A DNA stretch of 64,000 nt, taken from Peltaster fructicola (taxonomy: Eukaryota > Ascomycota > Dothideomycetes). The stretch covers positions 2,481,501 to 2,545,500 of the forward strand of contig CP051140.1 of assembly GCA_001592805.2 (NCBI GenBank). The letters are read 5' to 3'. Made by a program: the position numbers and the translations under genes. How positions within the stretch are numbered: position 1 is the stretch's first letter; every line of letters starts with the position of its first letter. Positions 21,723-32,207 of this stretch are shown in pieces. The notes beneath the pieces are model-generated. The model was not told the origin of the DNA, searched no databases, and saw only the letters and a list, made by a program, of their open reading frames with translations.

Positions 21723-23768
21723 ATGGCAACTCTCTGGAGACTCATACGTCCCTGGCGTTGGGTACGAGCTCATCTACCACTCAACTTCATCACAATTCAC
21801 TACGCATACTTCATCTTCACATGTCTGGTCAGTGCTGTCGTTTTCTGGGGTGCGTCAACGCCCGCGAGGAGCGTGACTTTTGTCGACTCGCTCTTCTTAT
21901 GCGTCAGTGCTATGACTGGTGCTGGACTGAACACAATCAACCTCAGTACGACAAACACATTCCAGCAGTTCTTACTCTTCGCTCTGATCATGCTGGGAAG
22001 TGCTATCTGGGTCAGTGCATTCGTTGTACTCATTCGACGACGTGCTTTCGAAACCAAATTCAAGATCGTGGTGAGGAGACGTCGACAGACTGCTTCACGA
22101 CTCCGACGGTTCTCACGTAACAGCAAGCAAGATGAGAAGCCCGATGGAGCTTTATTGATCGCCAAGCACAATATGCCCGCGCGGGACGAGCCTGATGTTA
22201 TACCACGAGACAGCAAACCTCCAATAGAAGGCAGTCCTGATGAAACACCACGAGAGAGCACACCTCCAGCGAGAAGAGGCGGTCCTGAGATGAACAACGA
22301 GCCTCTCGACACTACCGATGTTGTATTCGATTCAGCACATCCCGGGATCACCTTCAGAGGCGATACACGCTTCACCCACATCGATCAACACATCACACAT
22401 CGCAGGCGTAGCAGTTTCCTGAACCTGCAAGATATCCGTCACAATCAATCAATGGCGACATCGACCAGCTCAGCCACCTCTGTATCTAGGAGAATCGAGT
22501 TCTTCGAATCAGCAGGCGGCTGGATTTCACGAAACAGCGAGTTCCACGGCCTCACAGTCCAAGAACGAGCTAAACTGGGAGGTTACGAATACCGTGCTGT
22601 ATCACTTCTCGCCTGGCTCGTTCCCGCGTACTACATCCTGTGGCAATTGTTGGAAGCCTTAGGCTGCGCCGCCTGGGTAGCGCGCAACCAATCTGACACT
22701 GCGCTGATGAATGGCTTGGATCCTTGGTGGGTCGGTGCCTTTAACGCAGTGTCCGCGTTCAACAACTCTGGAATGTCTCTGCTTGATGCCAATATGACAG
22801 CTTTCCAGAGGAGTTACTATCTTCTACTAACGATGGGATTGCTTATCCTCGCGGGCAATACATGCTACCCGATCTTCCTACGACTGATCGTTTGGTGCAT
22901 GTACAGGACGGCATCGATGTGCTCGTGGACTGAGCGTGCCAAGACACTGCGCTTCCTCCTGGATCACCCTCGCCGATGCTACACCAATCTCTTCCCTGCC
23001 CAGCACACTTGGTGGCTTCTTCTGAGTGTCGTCACGCTGAACAGTATCGACTGGGCGGCGTTTGAGATCCTCAACATAAACAATAGCCTCTTGGAAGATC
23101 TACCGGTGAACTTTAGAGTCATCGATGGACTCTTTCAGGCATTTGCCGTACGATCCGGAGGGTTTTACGTCGTCACTATACCCAATTTGAGGGTCAGCCT
23201 GCTGGTACTGTACGTCGTCATGATGTATGTAAGCGTCTATCCCGTGGTCATCACAATGAGGAATAGCAATGTCTACGAGGAGCGCAGTCTTGGAATCTAT
23301 GCAGAGGACGAGCCTACCAGTGGCGGAATCCTGCATCGCATAGCCAGCCACTTCGGTGGCGGTGACAGCAATACACATTTCGTCAAACAGCAGCTGCGTG
23401 CACAACTAGCACACGATGCATGGTGGATTGTGCTTGCACTTTTCCTGATCATGATCGTTGAGAACCAGCACTTCGTCGATGATCCAGCCACCTTTTCGGT
23501 CTTCAACTTCCTATTTGAGATCGTCTCAGGATATGGCTGTGTAGGCATCAGCGTTGGAGTACCTTATGATGCGTACAGCTTCTGTGGTTCGTGGCAGACA
23601 TTGAGCAAGCTGATCCTCTGTGCTGTTATGCTTCGAGGGAGACACAGAGGACTGCCTGTGGCAATCGACAAGGCACTGCAACTCCCAGAGGATGGAGACG
23701 AGGAAGCTGAAGAAGATGACGGACGCATACGCAGGACCATCAGTCGTGGCAGGCAGGAGACGGTGTGA
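21723..23768 (+). CDS. TRK1: TRK-family potassium transporter
   Basis: Single exon, 681 aa. Plasma-membrane K+ uptake system of the Trk/Ktr/HKT superfamily: four M1-P-M2 units whose pore loops line the K+ path. The four loops are recognisable in order: SAMTGAGLNTI, SAFNNSGMSLLD, FAVRSGGFYVV and VSGYGCVGISVG, each with the conserved filter Gly. The N-terminus (LNFITIHYAYFIFTCLVSAVVFWG) is the first TM helix of the fungal family. Residues about 115-260 form the long hydrophilic cytoplasmic loop between units 1 and 2 that is typical of fungal TRK proteins, and the tail after the last TM is short and acidic, then Arg-rich (KALQLPEDGDEEAEEDD). The frame is intact and the length is within the fungal range. 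It ends 990 bp from a convergent gene. Confidence 0.95.
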   Translation: MATLWRLIRPWRWVRAHLPLNFITIHYAYFIFTCLVSAVVFWGASTPARSVTFVDSLFLCVSAMTGAGLNTINLSTTNTFQQFLLFALIMLGSAIWVSAFVVLIRRRAFETKFKIVVRRRRQTASRLRRFSRNSKQDEKPDGALLIAKHNMPARDEPDVIPRDSKPPIEGSPDETPRESTPPARRGGPEMNNEPLDTTDVVFDSAHPGITFRGDTRFTHIDQHITHRRRSSFLNLQDIRHNQSMATSTSSATSVSRRIEFFESAGGWISRNSEFHGLTVQERAKLGGYEYRAVSLLAWLVPAYYILWQLLEALGCAAWVARNQSDTALMNGLDPWWVGAFNAVSAFNNSGMSLLDANMTAFQRSYYLLLTMGLLILAGNTCYPIFLRLIVWCMYRTASMCSWTERAKTLRFLLDHPRRCYTNLFPAQHTWWLLLSVVTLNSIDWAAFEILNINNSLLEDLPVNFRVIDGLFQAFAVRSGGFYVVTIPNLRVSLLVLYVVMMYVSVYPVVITMRNSNVYEERSLGIYAEDEPTSGGILHRIASHFGGGDSNTHFVKQQLRAQLAHDAWWIVLALFLIMIVENQHFVDDPATFSVFNFLFEIVSGYGCVGISVGVPYDAYSFCGSWQTLSKLILCAVMLRGRHRGLPVAIDKALQLPEDGDEEAEEDDGRIRRTISRGRQETV

Positions 23769-24758
23769 AGGCGTGGCAAAAGCTGCGAATACACGCACCA
23801 CAATGAAACGGACTACCCATGACAGAGGCCGCCAAGGACACGACAGTCTAGAGTACCAGCAGCGATGTCTCGTCGAAAATGAGACTGTTTTTCGAGGTGG
23901 TCCGCGAACCGGAGACATGGTCATCTTCTGATGTCTTGTAGTCCGCATTGCGCTTGACCGCTTGCTTCGTACTAGGAGCAAAGGGCGGCGGTGCTATTAC
24001 CATGGATGGTGCATGATACGAGAGTTGAGCTGTCTGCATCAATTACTTGTACGCCAAACTCCGTATGTGGCCAAAACAATGATCAGCAACAGTCGAGAAG
24101 CTCGCCACCAACGCAATGAGCGCAGAAGGACAGAGTATCTTCATATGGGCTGATCGGAGAAGTCGGTCCAGCCATCCTCAATGCACATAAACAGGTAGGG
24201 AAAGTGTCTACATATGAATGGATCAGATACGGCAACTTCATGCTGCTGTCCGAGTTGATTCGCCAACTCCGCATGACGGCAAGTCGTCAGAGATAAGAGA
24301 TGATGCGAGAAGAATTATGTTTGCATGGATCGACTGTTCTATATCCAAGGTGACTTGTACGTCCTAATCACTGGGGATCTCCTCTTGCGTGCATGTGCCT
24401 AGGGTGGCTGCACTTCAACAAGCTAGGCCGCTCAATGATGTGCCACGGACCAGTCCATATTGCTTTCGTGAACATTGACGGCTGCACAATAGTCGTATGT
24501 CGTCGTGCGAGCACTTGTGCATTTGCTATACACTCTGGCCAGGGTCCGGGGATGGACGCCTGCTCTGAGTGTGAAAGAGGTGACAGCTTTTGAGGACTAT
24601 GTCAAAGAGTCGACTTGTCCTTCACTAGTTCTTCGTAGGATCTCTTCAACGAGCAGCACCATACAGGCAGACCGCTGCACTTGCAGGTCGGGTCTGTGTA
24701 GACTTCTGCTCATAGCCAAGCTACTCCTGCTCATTGCCGTACAGAGCTCTGGGATTGC
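23769..24758. other. Convergent intergenic region, 1 kb
   Basis: Between the 3' ends of the TRK gene and the mitochondrial orphan. No gene, RNA or repeat seen. Confidence 0.5.
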
Positions 24759-25765
24759 TCATCGTCCCATATACTTGGATGGCGGTGGTGGTGCTGCTAT
24801 GCGCGGTCTCGAGGCCAACTTCGGCTGGGTAGACTTCTTTGCGGCAAGCTCAAGGTTTGTCTTGGACGAGATCATCTTTCTGGAATCGACACTCGTTTTC
24901 GCCACCGGCTGGATCTCCTTGCGTGTCTCAGTCTCAGCAAAAGGTATTTGTTCCCAGATGATGTCGAGAACACCAGGCGCTGAGCTCCGGTCCTGCGCTT
25001 GCTCACGATCCACCCACAGTCTCGAGTACATCCGTTTCATCAGTCCTGCCAGCAACGGTGATCCCTCGAGTTGTTCGCGCTGCTTTGCTTTCACATCTCC
25101 GGCGGGTAGGATGGCAAGGTTGGCGCTGTGTGACTTCCGCGCATCAATCCTGCGAAGCTCATCGAATCTGACGACACTCTTGACCGGCCAAGGGAGCCAT
25201 CGCATCGTCTGGAAAGTGACTTTGGTATCAGGCGGCAGTCGTCGTACATATCGGACTACACTGTCGACGGACTTTCGAGCCTCTTTAGGTACACGGACTC
25301 TGACTGTACTCACGAACGGCGCTGCTAGCACTGCAGAGAAAGCCATTGGAACGGCACTCGCCAGCACAATCACTGGTGCCATTAGGGTCGGCAAGGCCGA
25401 GTCGAACACAAAGACAGGCGCGAACGTGAAGGTGGTGTACAAGAAAAGGACAACTGTACCAACACGTGTGAAGCCACTGAATGTCGTGCGTAATGTGCCT
25501 GCATTGTAGATTGACAGATCGTTGAATTGTGTCAAGACTGTGATGTCAGCCATGACACTACGCTGCTGGATAAGCACTTACGACCTTGTATAGCCTTTGA
25601 GGCTGCAATTGAGGGTTTCGGCTGGCTTTGAGATGCTGATCGTGAAAGTGTCAAGGAGCCATGGAGACTGCTTCTCCGGAAGCATAAGCCATGAGTGCTG
25701 TTAGGAAGGCCACAAAGGCTTCCGCGCAAGCTCAGTGTTGCAGAGCCATTGTTGCGAGGCAACAT
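24759..25765 (-). CDS. Predicted mitochondrial two-TM protein of unknown function
   Basis: Exons (minus strand) 25765-25582 and 25537-24759, joined by a 44-nt GTAAGT...ACAG intron; 320 aa. The first 60 residues are rich in Ser, Arg and Leu with almost no acidic residues, as in a mitochondrial presequence. After the junction (IQGLLTQFNDLSIYNAGTLR) come two hydrophobic segments, TVVLFLYTTFTFAPVFVF and LMAPVIVLASAVPMAFSAVL. A hydrophilic domain follows (VRVRVPKEARKSVDSVVRYV), then a basic Pro-rich tail ending PPPPSKYMGR. The layout (presequence, helical hairpin, matrix-facing tail) recalls small inner-membrane assembly factors, but I recognise no family. A long frame on the opposite strand (24505-25509) is its antisense shadow: only the minus strand gives a spliced presequence and TM segments. 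Confidence 0.75.
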
Positions 25766-25952
25766 CTGCGTAGGGTGTGATGCTCGAGGTGAGGTGGGTG
25801 TCTGGTCTGCAGCAGATCAGCCCTGTGCAGGAGAGGTGGAGTCGACTTCCTCATGTCGGCTTTCCAAATATCCCTATGTCCAGTCGTCGCGTCCACCACT
25901 TACTCTTGCAGCATATGGAGTGCAGAGGTGCTGATCATCTCTTCGCGACGAG

Positions 25953-27083
25953 ATGCGCAAACTTAGAATGCGCTCGATGATAGCATTCCTTTCTGTTCTT
26001 TGCACAGCACACTCCTACACCGCACTATCAGACAGCAGTATATCGGCTTTCCCTCAAGCACAACTGAGCGATTTCGACATCCATAACCAGAAGGGTCTTC
26101 TTGCGCCCATCCTCATACCGCGAGTACCTGGTACCGAGGGAAGTGCGAAGGTACGGCAGCATTTCGTCGACTTCTTCAGTACTCTACCTCAATGGAATAT
26201 CCAATGGCAGAACTCAACCAGCCAGACGCCAGCGTCTCATGGACAGGAAGTCCCCTTTATCAACCTTATTGCTACAAGAGATCCACCATGGGTCACGACC
26301 TCAGGTGATGTCGGACGACTGACCTTAGTAGCACATTACGACAGCTTGATGACACCAGCGGGTTTCGTAGGAGCAATAGACAGCGCTGCACCATGTGCTA
26401 TGCTTCTGCACGTCGCGAGAAGTATTGATGATGCCTTGACGAAGAAGTGGGAGAAAATGCAGGCAGATGGCATCTCGGACATGGATGAGCAAAAGGGTGT
26501 GCAAATATTGTTGCTGGACGGAGAGGAGGCTTTTGTATCGTGGACCTCTACAGACTCAGTCTACGGTGCTCGTTCACTGGCAGCTGAGTGGGAGCAGACC
26601 TTGCATCCACACTGGTCAACATATCGCAATCCGCTGGAGAGCATTGATTTGTTTGTGCTGTTGGATCTGCTCGGAGCAGCGCAGGCACCAGTACCGAGCT
26701 ACTTTAAGACAACACATTGGGCATATCAGAAGTATGCTGCAGTCGAAACGCGTTTACGCCAAGCTGGCCGCATGAACACCAAGGCAATCTTCCTGAACGA
26801 GGCCCAGAAGAATGATCGCAGTGTGTGGAAAGGTGGTGCAATAGGGGACGATCATGTCCCATTCATGGCCAGAGGTGTTGAAGTACTGCACATCATCCCT
26901 GATGACTTTCCGCACGTCTGGCATACACTACTTGATGACGGTGAGCATCTCGACATGGATACAGTGCTGGACTGGGCAACCTTGACCGCTGCATTCGTTG
27001 CAGAATGGCTAGAGTTGGACGATTTTATGACTACAACAACCGAAACAATTGCACCCACCTGGGTCGAGAGATCTGAGCTGTGA
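25953..27083 (+). CDS. Glutaminyl-peptide cyclotransferase-like M28 family protein, secreted
   Basis: 376 aa, mostly one exon. An N-terminal basic stretch and hydrophobic core (MRSMIAFLSVLCTAHS) form a signal peptide; the ATG at 25968 is an equally good start. Zinc-binding residues of the M28/QPCT fold are visible: Asp in VGAIDSAAPCA, Glu in ILLLDGEEAF and His in IGDDHVPFMARG, and LTLVAHYDSL precedes them. QPCT enzymes convert N-terminal Gln or Glu of peptides to pyroglutamate in the secretory path; the single-zinc pattern favours this over a two-zinc aminopeptidase. The stop at 27081 lies inside a good donor: 27080-27130 is a 51-nt GTGAGT...TTAG segment with a CTGAC branch site. If it is spliced, the protein ends SELG with a stop at 27135-27137. 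Confidence 0.9.
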   Translation: MRKLRMRSMIAFLSVLCTAHSYTALSDSSISAFPQAQLSDFDIHNQKGLLAPILIPRVPGTEGSAKVRQHFVDFFSTLPQWNIQWQNSTSQTPASHGQEVPFINLIATRDPPWVTTSGDVGRLTLVAHYDSLMTPAGFVGAIDSAAPCAMLLHVARSIDDALTKKWEKMQADGISDMDEQKGVQILLLDGEEAFVSWTSTDSVYGARSLAAEWEQTLHPHWSTYRNPLESIDLFVLLDLLGAAQAPVPSYFKTTHWAYQKYAAVETRLRQAGRMNTKAIFLNEAQKNDRSVWKGGAIGDDHVPFMARGVEVLHIIPDDFPHVWHTLLDDGEHLDMDTVLDWATLTAAFVAEWLELDDFMTTTTETIAPTWVERSEL

Positions 27084-27629
27084 GTGAGTTCTACGACAGT
27101 TTCTTTGTCTGATGACTGACCTGCAATTAGTGGATGATATCTGTTATCGTTCGTCTCAAGACAATGTTTGTCGCTCGTGAGGAATGTACCCTACGATCAC
27201 AACAAAGCCAATTGTATTTGGCCGACGCATTGGGAGGCGCATCTATACAGTGCGTCTATGTCGTCTCCCAAAAAGTATGATTGAGTCGTCCTTTGCGATA
27301 ACGCTCAATCGTGCAATACCATCACAGCATGGCGACCGAGTTGGCAACCGATCCATGGGACGACTTGTCAATTCGATCAAAGACGCAGACCGTGCAAGAG
27401 ACAATGAAGCCATTGCCTACGTTCATTGTAACGTACAGGTTTGGAAGGATCTCGAGTTTCATGTCAAAGAACTGTGTCGAGGCCAAGTTGATCGTTTGTC
27501 ATCTCATATGGACATATCATTTTGTTCATCCTTCTGTCAAAGTCTCTGGTTCTTTCTCAAGTCAAACATATCTTATTGGCAAACTCAGCCGCTCTGCATC
27601 CACAGCTTTCAAATCATCAGCAACACACA
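27084..27629. other. Intergenic region
   Basis: 546 bp between the QPCT-like gene and the Ser/Arg-rich gene. Open frames here have no start or composition that supports a gene. Probably the promoter and leader of the next gene. Confidence 0.45.
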
Positions 27630-28874
27630 ATGGGCGCTGGTCAGTCTCGTGCTGTCAATCGCTCGCCAACACCTGAGGAGGTGGCATTTCGAAGTCCACA
27701 AAGCTCAGCGCAAGCAGTCTCACAACAACAAGCACTTCCTCGACTGCGGACATCTCCTCGCCGGGGCACACTACGACATCAGGGACTTGGCATTAGTCTT
27801 GGGCTAAGCCCTCAATCATCACCTCAGCTGTCGCCGGTGTCAGTAGAGCAAGCGGATGATCTGCCAGACTATGAAGACGAACAGGCACCAACCGCTACTG
27901 AGACCGCTTTGCGAACACGGGTTGACACTCTCGAAAGGCAATTGCAAGGCCGTAACGAGGTAAACCAGCATTACCAAAGAGAAGCTGAAATCGCTATGGC
28001 AGAAAGGACCGCAGCAGAATATCGTCTTGCTGACATCTTGCGAAGCGGCCGAAGTGAGGCTCAAGGTGAGTTTCATGTCGGCAGTCCACGAGGTCTGCCG
28101 GGTAGCTCATCAAACCATCACGCACCACGCTTACCAGCCGGTCCACCACGACGAGCTCGATCAGCTCCAGACTCTCAACCCACTCGTCACTCTCCAGTGC
28201 ACCGAGGATTCAGCCGTAGAAGTCAAGACACTGAAGGGCTATACTCGCCGTCCTCTTCCACCACCTGGTCTGAGCACTCTGCGTCAACATCTTCCGCGTC
28301 ATCATACTCCGTCCCTTCCTCGTCTTCTTCTTCTTCTTCTTCTTCTTCTTCTTCTTCAGGACCGTCAGGAGGATCCTCACCAGTAGCTGTTGGTCCCAAG
28401 AGACACTTCGCGAATACTCGTCGGCGAGGCGGCATACATCGAGGTCAAATGGCATACGCTGGAGTTACAAAGAGTGGCCAACCACCGGCCGACAGTCCTC
28501 GCAAGAGAAAGGCAACCTTTGTGGATGATAGACGCTTGACGCCGAGACGTGATAGCTCTGCTTCCAGACGTCTGCGGCAAAGTCAGCCAACTCCCTACCG
28601 TCGTCTATCCAAAACGTTCCAGACGCCACTGACCAGGTTGACGCAAGTTACCAGCAATGCTCCAGGCCAGACTCCACGGCGAAGGCAGAGGCGAAGGCGA
28701 AACGAAGTTTCTGCGAGTGATCGAGTCACACGTAGCGCAGCGCGGCGACTAGGCCTTGTCATACCCGATGTCTGGGAGGACTCTCCAACGAGGCGTGTCC
28801 AAACCGGTCGTATAGGAAAGCAATGTGCCAACGGTAAAGGTTGTAAGTTCTGCTCTCGTTACACGCCGAGTTAG
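27630..28874 (+). CDS. Ser/Arg-rich protein of unknown function with N-myristoylation motif and poly-Ser tract
   Basis: Single exon, 414 aa from the ATG at 27630. It begins MGAGQSRAVN, with Gly2 and Ser6 as in N-myristoylated proteins, so membrane tethering is possible (inference). Residues about 85-140 are a likely coiled coil (ETALRTRVDTLERQLQG and on). A low-complexity Ser domain follows, with 14 consecutive Ser encoded by a TCT/TTC microsatellite, then a strongly basic region (TPRRRQRRRRNE) that resembles a nuclear signal or RNA-binding stretch. The C-terminus CANGKGCKFCSRYTPS has three Cys in a C-x5-C-x2-C spacing, suggestive of a small metal site lacking a clear fourth ligand. A GTGAGT at 28062 could be an intron donor, but the frame is open without splicing. 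I recognise no family; the rapid low-complexity character suggests a lineage-restricted gene. Confidence 0.65.
   Translation: MGAGQSRAVNRSPTPEEVAFRSPQSSAQAVSQQQALPRLRTSPRRGTLRHQGLGISLGLSPQSSPQLSPVSVEQADDLPDYEDEQAPTATETALRTRVDTLERQLQGRNEVNQHYQREAEIAMAERTAAEYRLADILRSGRSEAQGEFHVGSPRGLPGSSSNHHAPRLPAGPPRRARSAPDSQPTRHSPVHRGFSRRSQDTEGLYSPSSSTTWSEHSASTSSASSYSVPSSSSSSSSSSSSSSGPSGGSSPVAVGPKRHFANTRRRGGIHRGQMAYAGVTKSGQPPADSPRKRKATFVDDRRLTPRRDSSASRRLRQSQPTPYRRLSKTFQTPLTRLTQVTSNAPGQTPRRRQRRRRNEVSASDRVTRSAARRLGLVIPDVWEDSPTRRVQTGRIGKQCANGKGCKFCSRYTPS
28323..28357 (+). repeat. (TCT)n microsatellite encoding poly-Ser
   Basis: 35 nt of perfect TCT/TTC trinucleotide repeat inside the Ser/Arg-rich gene. It is in frame, so unit gain or loss changes Ser number without breaking the frame. 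Confidence 0.95.
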
Positions 28875-29175
28875 ACAAGGTGTGATTGACGTGTACGTTC
28901 ATTTACCGCCCTGGGCCCGTTGCAAGAGCACGACGAAGTGTGATCAACATGCACAACCACAGGAATAGATATGGCATCACGACATTGGAGTATAGTGCAA
29001 AGACGGGACGAGGTGGATCTCACATGCGCGATGAAGCTTCGGACAGATTGCTTTTACTTTATACGACATTACTACATAGTAAACTTTAAAGACATCCTGA
29101 ACATCTCCACGAGCTCGTCATGCCTGACTCTCGCTGGGTATATTGCTTTCACACCATTATTGCATCTTTATCCAT
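28875..29175. other. Short convergent intergenic region
   Basis: 301 bp between convergent 3' ends. No gene seen. Confidence 0.4.
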
Positions 29176-30341
29176 TTAGGCTGGAAGACGCTCCTCCTCA
29201 CGTCCGCGGGTAACCTCAGACTCTTCGTCATCATACTCCTGACCACGCTCGTGCTGGCTGGCTGGAACCCATGAGTCGCGATCACCCTCGAGTGGCTGGT
29301 CCTGGTGTGCAAGGTCAACACCGTCAGCGTTACGGCTCTGGTGACGACGCTGGGACAGAGTACGGGCACGAGTGGAGAGCTTCGACTTGACTGCAGCGTT
29401 GCTGTCGACCCAGTTGGTCAGGGCATCCTCGCAGTCCTGAATGATGGCCTTGCTGGCCTCGTAGCCGTCGTATGCCTGGCGAGTCTCACCTGGTGTTACT
29501 GGGGTGTCATCAACGAGCTCGAGGAGATGCTTTCCGTAACCTGCAATGATGGCAAGCTTCTCGCAGTGCTCGCGGAGGGCATCGAACTGGTAGGTGAAAG
29601 CAGCCTTCAGCTTCTCGCGAGTGATGTTGCTGAGCTGAGCCTCGGCGACGAGGGACTCGGCCTCAGCACGGACAAGTTCTTGCTCGAGGACACAATCTCC
29701 TGGGCTGTTCGGCTCCTTGTACTTGAGTTGAGCGATCTGGTCGGTGATCTTCTGCTTGCCTAGGAGGAGGTGTCAGCGGTGACGCTTAGTAGTGCTCCAA
29801 ATTACTCACGGTCACGGCTTGGCTGGACGGAAGCCTCAATGTTGCGGATGCTCTTGATAGTGACACGGTATTGGTCATAACGATCCACGAATTGATCCTC
29901 GAGCTCGCCGATCTCGTAGATGAGAACACCAAGCTTGTCTGTCACGTCAGAGACGTCATCGTCGCAAGCCTCACCCCAGATGCTGAGTTGTTGCTGTTGT
30001 CAAGTTAGTCGACGGGGCTACAATGTGTCATTCTAGACATACGGCGACCTCCATACGCTCACGTCCGACGAGCTCCATTGAGCGCATGACGTTCTTCTCC
30101 ATCTTGACAAGCTGGGAGAGCTTCTTGGCAAGGTCTGGGCCAAAGGCACCAGCTGCCGACTTACGGAAGGTGTGGCCTGTCGTAGTCAGCGTACTGTATG
30201 CGATCTCAATGCTGCCAACTCACCAATGTGGCTTCGACCGAACAGTCTGTTGGACTTGGTGGATGAGGTTGGTGGTGGTGGGTTCTGAATCTGCGACGCA
30301 GTTGGAGCGCGCGACTGGCGCATTGAGTATGTGCGATGCAT
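29176..30341 (-). CDS. PIL1: Eisosome core component Pil1/Lsp1 (BAR-domain protein)
   Basis: Main structural protein of eisosomes, the furrow-shaped plasma-membrane domains; it binds PI(4,5)P2 and self-assembles through a BAR-like domain. Four exons on the minus strand: 30341-30224, 30176-30043, 29993-29810 and 29759-29176, with introns of 47, 49 and 50 nt, giving 339 aa, as expected for the family. The N-terminus MHRTYSMRQSRAP and then SNRLFGRSHIGHTFRKSAAGAFGP are the conserved membrane-targeting and start-of-BAR segments. KMEKNVMRSMELVGRERMEVA, SIWGEACDDDVSDVTDKLG and YDQYRVTIKSIRNIEASVQP follow. The C-terminal tail is acidic (EYDDEESEVTRGREEE). Ser/Thr-rich N-terminal sites are the usual Pkh kinase targets in yeast. 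The frame is intact across all junctions. Confidence 0.96.
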
Positions 30342-30877
30342 CTTGAAGGTGTTTGTGGGTGAGTTTCGTGTGAGCGAAAGGTGTTAAGTGAGAGGTTTGA
30401 GGGATATAGTGTGTGGTCAAGAAACAAAACAGAGGATCAAGTAGACCTCTCAGTTAGTGGAAGAGCTCGGCCGTGACGTAAGACGCACAGCATGCGGCTG
30501 ATCAAAGCGTCTTCAACGCCTCCTTTCAGGTTGCTGTGGCGCCCTCTCCAGAAAGGCGCCAAACTGTTGGATCGTGTTGTTCTCTCTTTGCCTGACAATC
30601 CTTGGAAAGAGAACTACGAGCGCAGCCATTGGTACTTCGAGGTGGTACTAACCAGGTAGCTCAAGCTCGAGCTCCTGCTGCAGAGCTGCAGTTGTCTTTT
30701 CAGAATCCTGTCAAACAAAAAAAGGTGTACACAAGCTCTGAGCCGCGCGAGTGTTAGCACGGTAACAGGGCCTAGCCTCTGTTCCAGATATGTCAGACGT
30801 CATGGTGTGGTACACGCTCGAGCATTCCTATTGCGGCTGAGATATGTAATTGCTAACTCGTCATATTCCTGGCAATG
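30342..30877. other. Intergenic region, PIL1 promoter
   Basis: 536 bp between the PIL1 start and the COX10 stop, both on the minus strand. It contains an A7 run near 30718 and no gene. Confidence 0.45.
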
Positions 30878-32207
30878 CTACTCGTCATACTCCTCCTCAT
30901 CTAGTGGCTGACCAAGGAATCCATTGACGATCCGTTGCCAGAGACCTTTCTTCAGCATCATGGCCATGACCAATGCTATGGGCAACTGCCATACAGAAGC
31001 CCAAAAGAGAGCTCTAGCACTTCCTCTCTCTCCATTGAGACGCCAGAATCGCCATGCCTCTCTCAGCATCCATGCATTGATGGCACTGCTTGTGACGACG
31101 AAAGCAGGCTCTGTCACCTTGCAACACGATCAGACCGAAGCATATGGGAAACATGAGCAGACTGTATCTGAACGAGACTCGAGCTGCCATGGGCACATTC
31201 GTTGATGTGAGCATCTTGTATCCGGCTCCAGCATACTCTTGTCGTACAGCATAAGACAGGGCAAAGAAGTGTGGGAATTGCCATGCGAACAGCAAGGCAG
31301 CCAGCAGCCATCCTCCTATGGCTTGCTCAGTGCAGAGCAGATCCTTCGCCTCTTCCCAGACCGTGCCAATGTCGAAAGGTGACGCTGCTTTGGTGCTGTA
31401 CTGACTTCCTGCTGCACACCATCCCATCAGTGGTGGAATTGCTCCAACTATTGCTCCAACCCACGTGTTGACCGGGTGTAGTCGTTTGAAAGGTGTGTAG
31501 ATGAATGCGTAAAGTATAAGGTTTCCTGCTCCCAGCAGTGCTGTCGTCGGATTGACACCAAGCCATAATGTGCCCGTTCCTACTACGCCCGTCGCGATCG
31601 CAAACACCATAGCAGCTCTTTTGCTGAGAAGACCTCGCACCAGAGGTCTGTTGCGTGTTCGTGACATCTTCGCATCGTGTGCAGGTTCGAACAGCATGTT
31701 CAGTGTGTTGGCTGATGCTATCGTGAGGAATGTACCTGTTGTGAGGAAGGCCAGAGTGAGTGTGCTAAGCGATGGTGCTGCGGTGACATTGCTACTGAGA
31801 ACTGCAGGCACAGGATATATCGAGTACGCTGCTGTTGTTGTGAGGACAATGAGAAAGGCGAGTCGCGGTTTCGTGAGGGCTAGGTATGTGGATATAAGTC
31901 GCCGTATTGACCTCGCTGGTGCTTGTGATGCAGACTGTGCGAGTGTTGATGAGGCATCGAGTGGTAGAGGTTTCTCTTCATCCTTCCGCCTTCTCCGTCT
32001 CGTGTGTCTGAAGGCATTAGAAACATCGGGCGATCGCGACCCAAAATAGCTTCTGTCAAGTGCTTGACCTCGAATACTCGCGAGCTGTCTGCGGGCTGTG
32101 ATCTGAAGACTTCGTTGTTGCGCTATCGGTCGCGCAATACTGGCGCACTGGAAGCATACATCTGGCAAGGCGATATGCTTGGAAATACCCAATGCATGTC
32201 GAAACAT
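30878..32207 (-). CDS. COX10: Protoheme IX farnesyltransferase (heme O synthase); one apparent frame break
   Basis: Inner mitochondrial membrane UbiA-family prenyltransferase that adds farnesyl to heme b to make heme O, the precursor of heme a for cytochrome c oxidase. Start at the ATG at 32207 ([12 protein letters not shown]), followed by an Arg/Ser-rich presequence of about 100 residues. Family motifs: [17 protein letters not shown], the prenyl-diphosphate motif [47 protein letters not shown], and [12 protein letters not shown]. After [17 protein letters not shown] the frame changes: the continuing frame soon stops, but the neighbouring frame gives [20 protein letters not shown] and the complete normal C-terminus to 30878. 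One surplus base near 31117-31122 explains it; without it the product is 442 aa. No GT-AG intron fits the position. Confidence 0.92.

Noticed and set aside
21800-22381. Antisense frame within the TRK gene
   Set aside because: Shadow of the hydrophilic-loop codons of a clearly coding gene.
24505-25509. 334-codon plus-strand frame opposite the two-TM gene
   Set aside because: No alternative ATG or splice structure supports it, and the minus strand gives a spliced presequence and clean TM helices.
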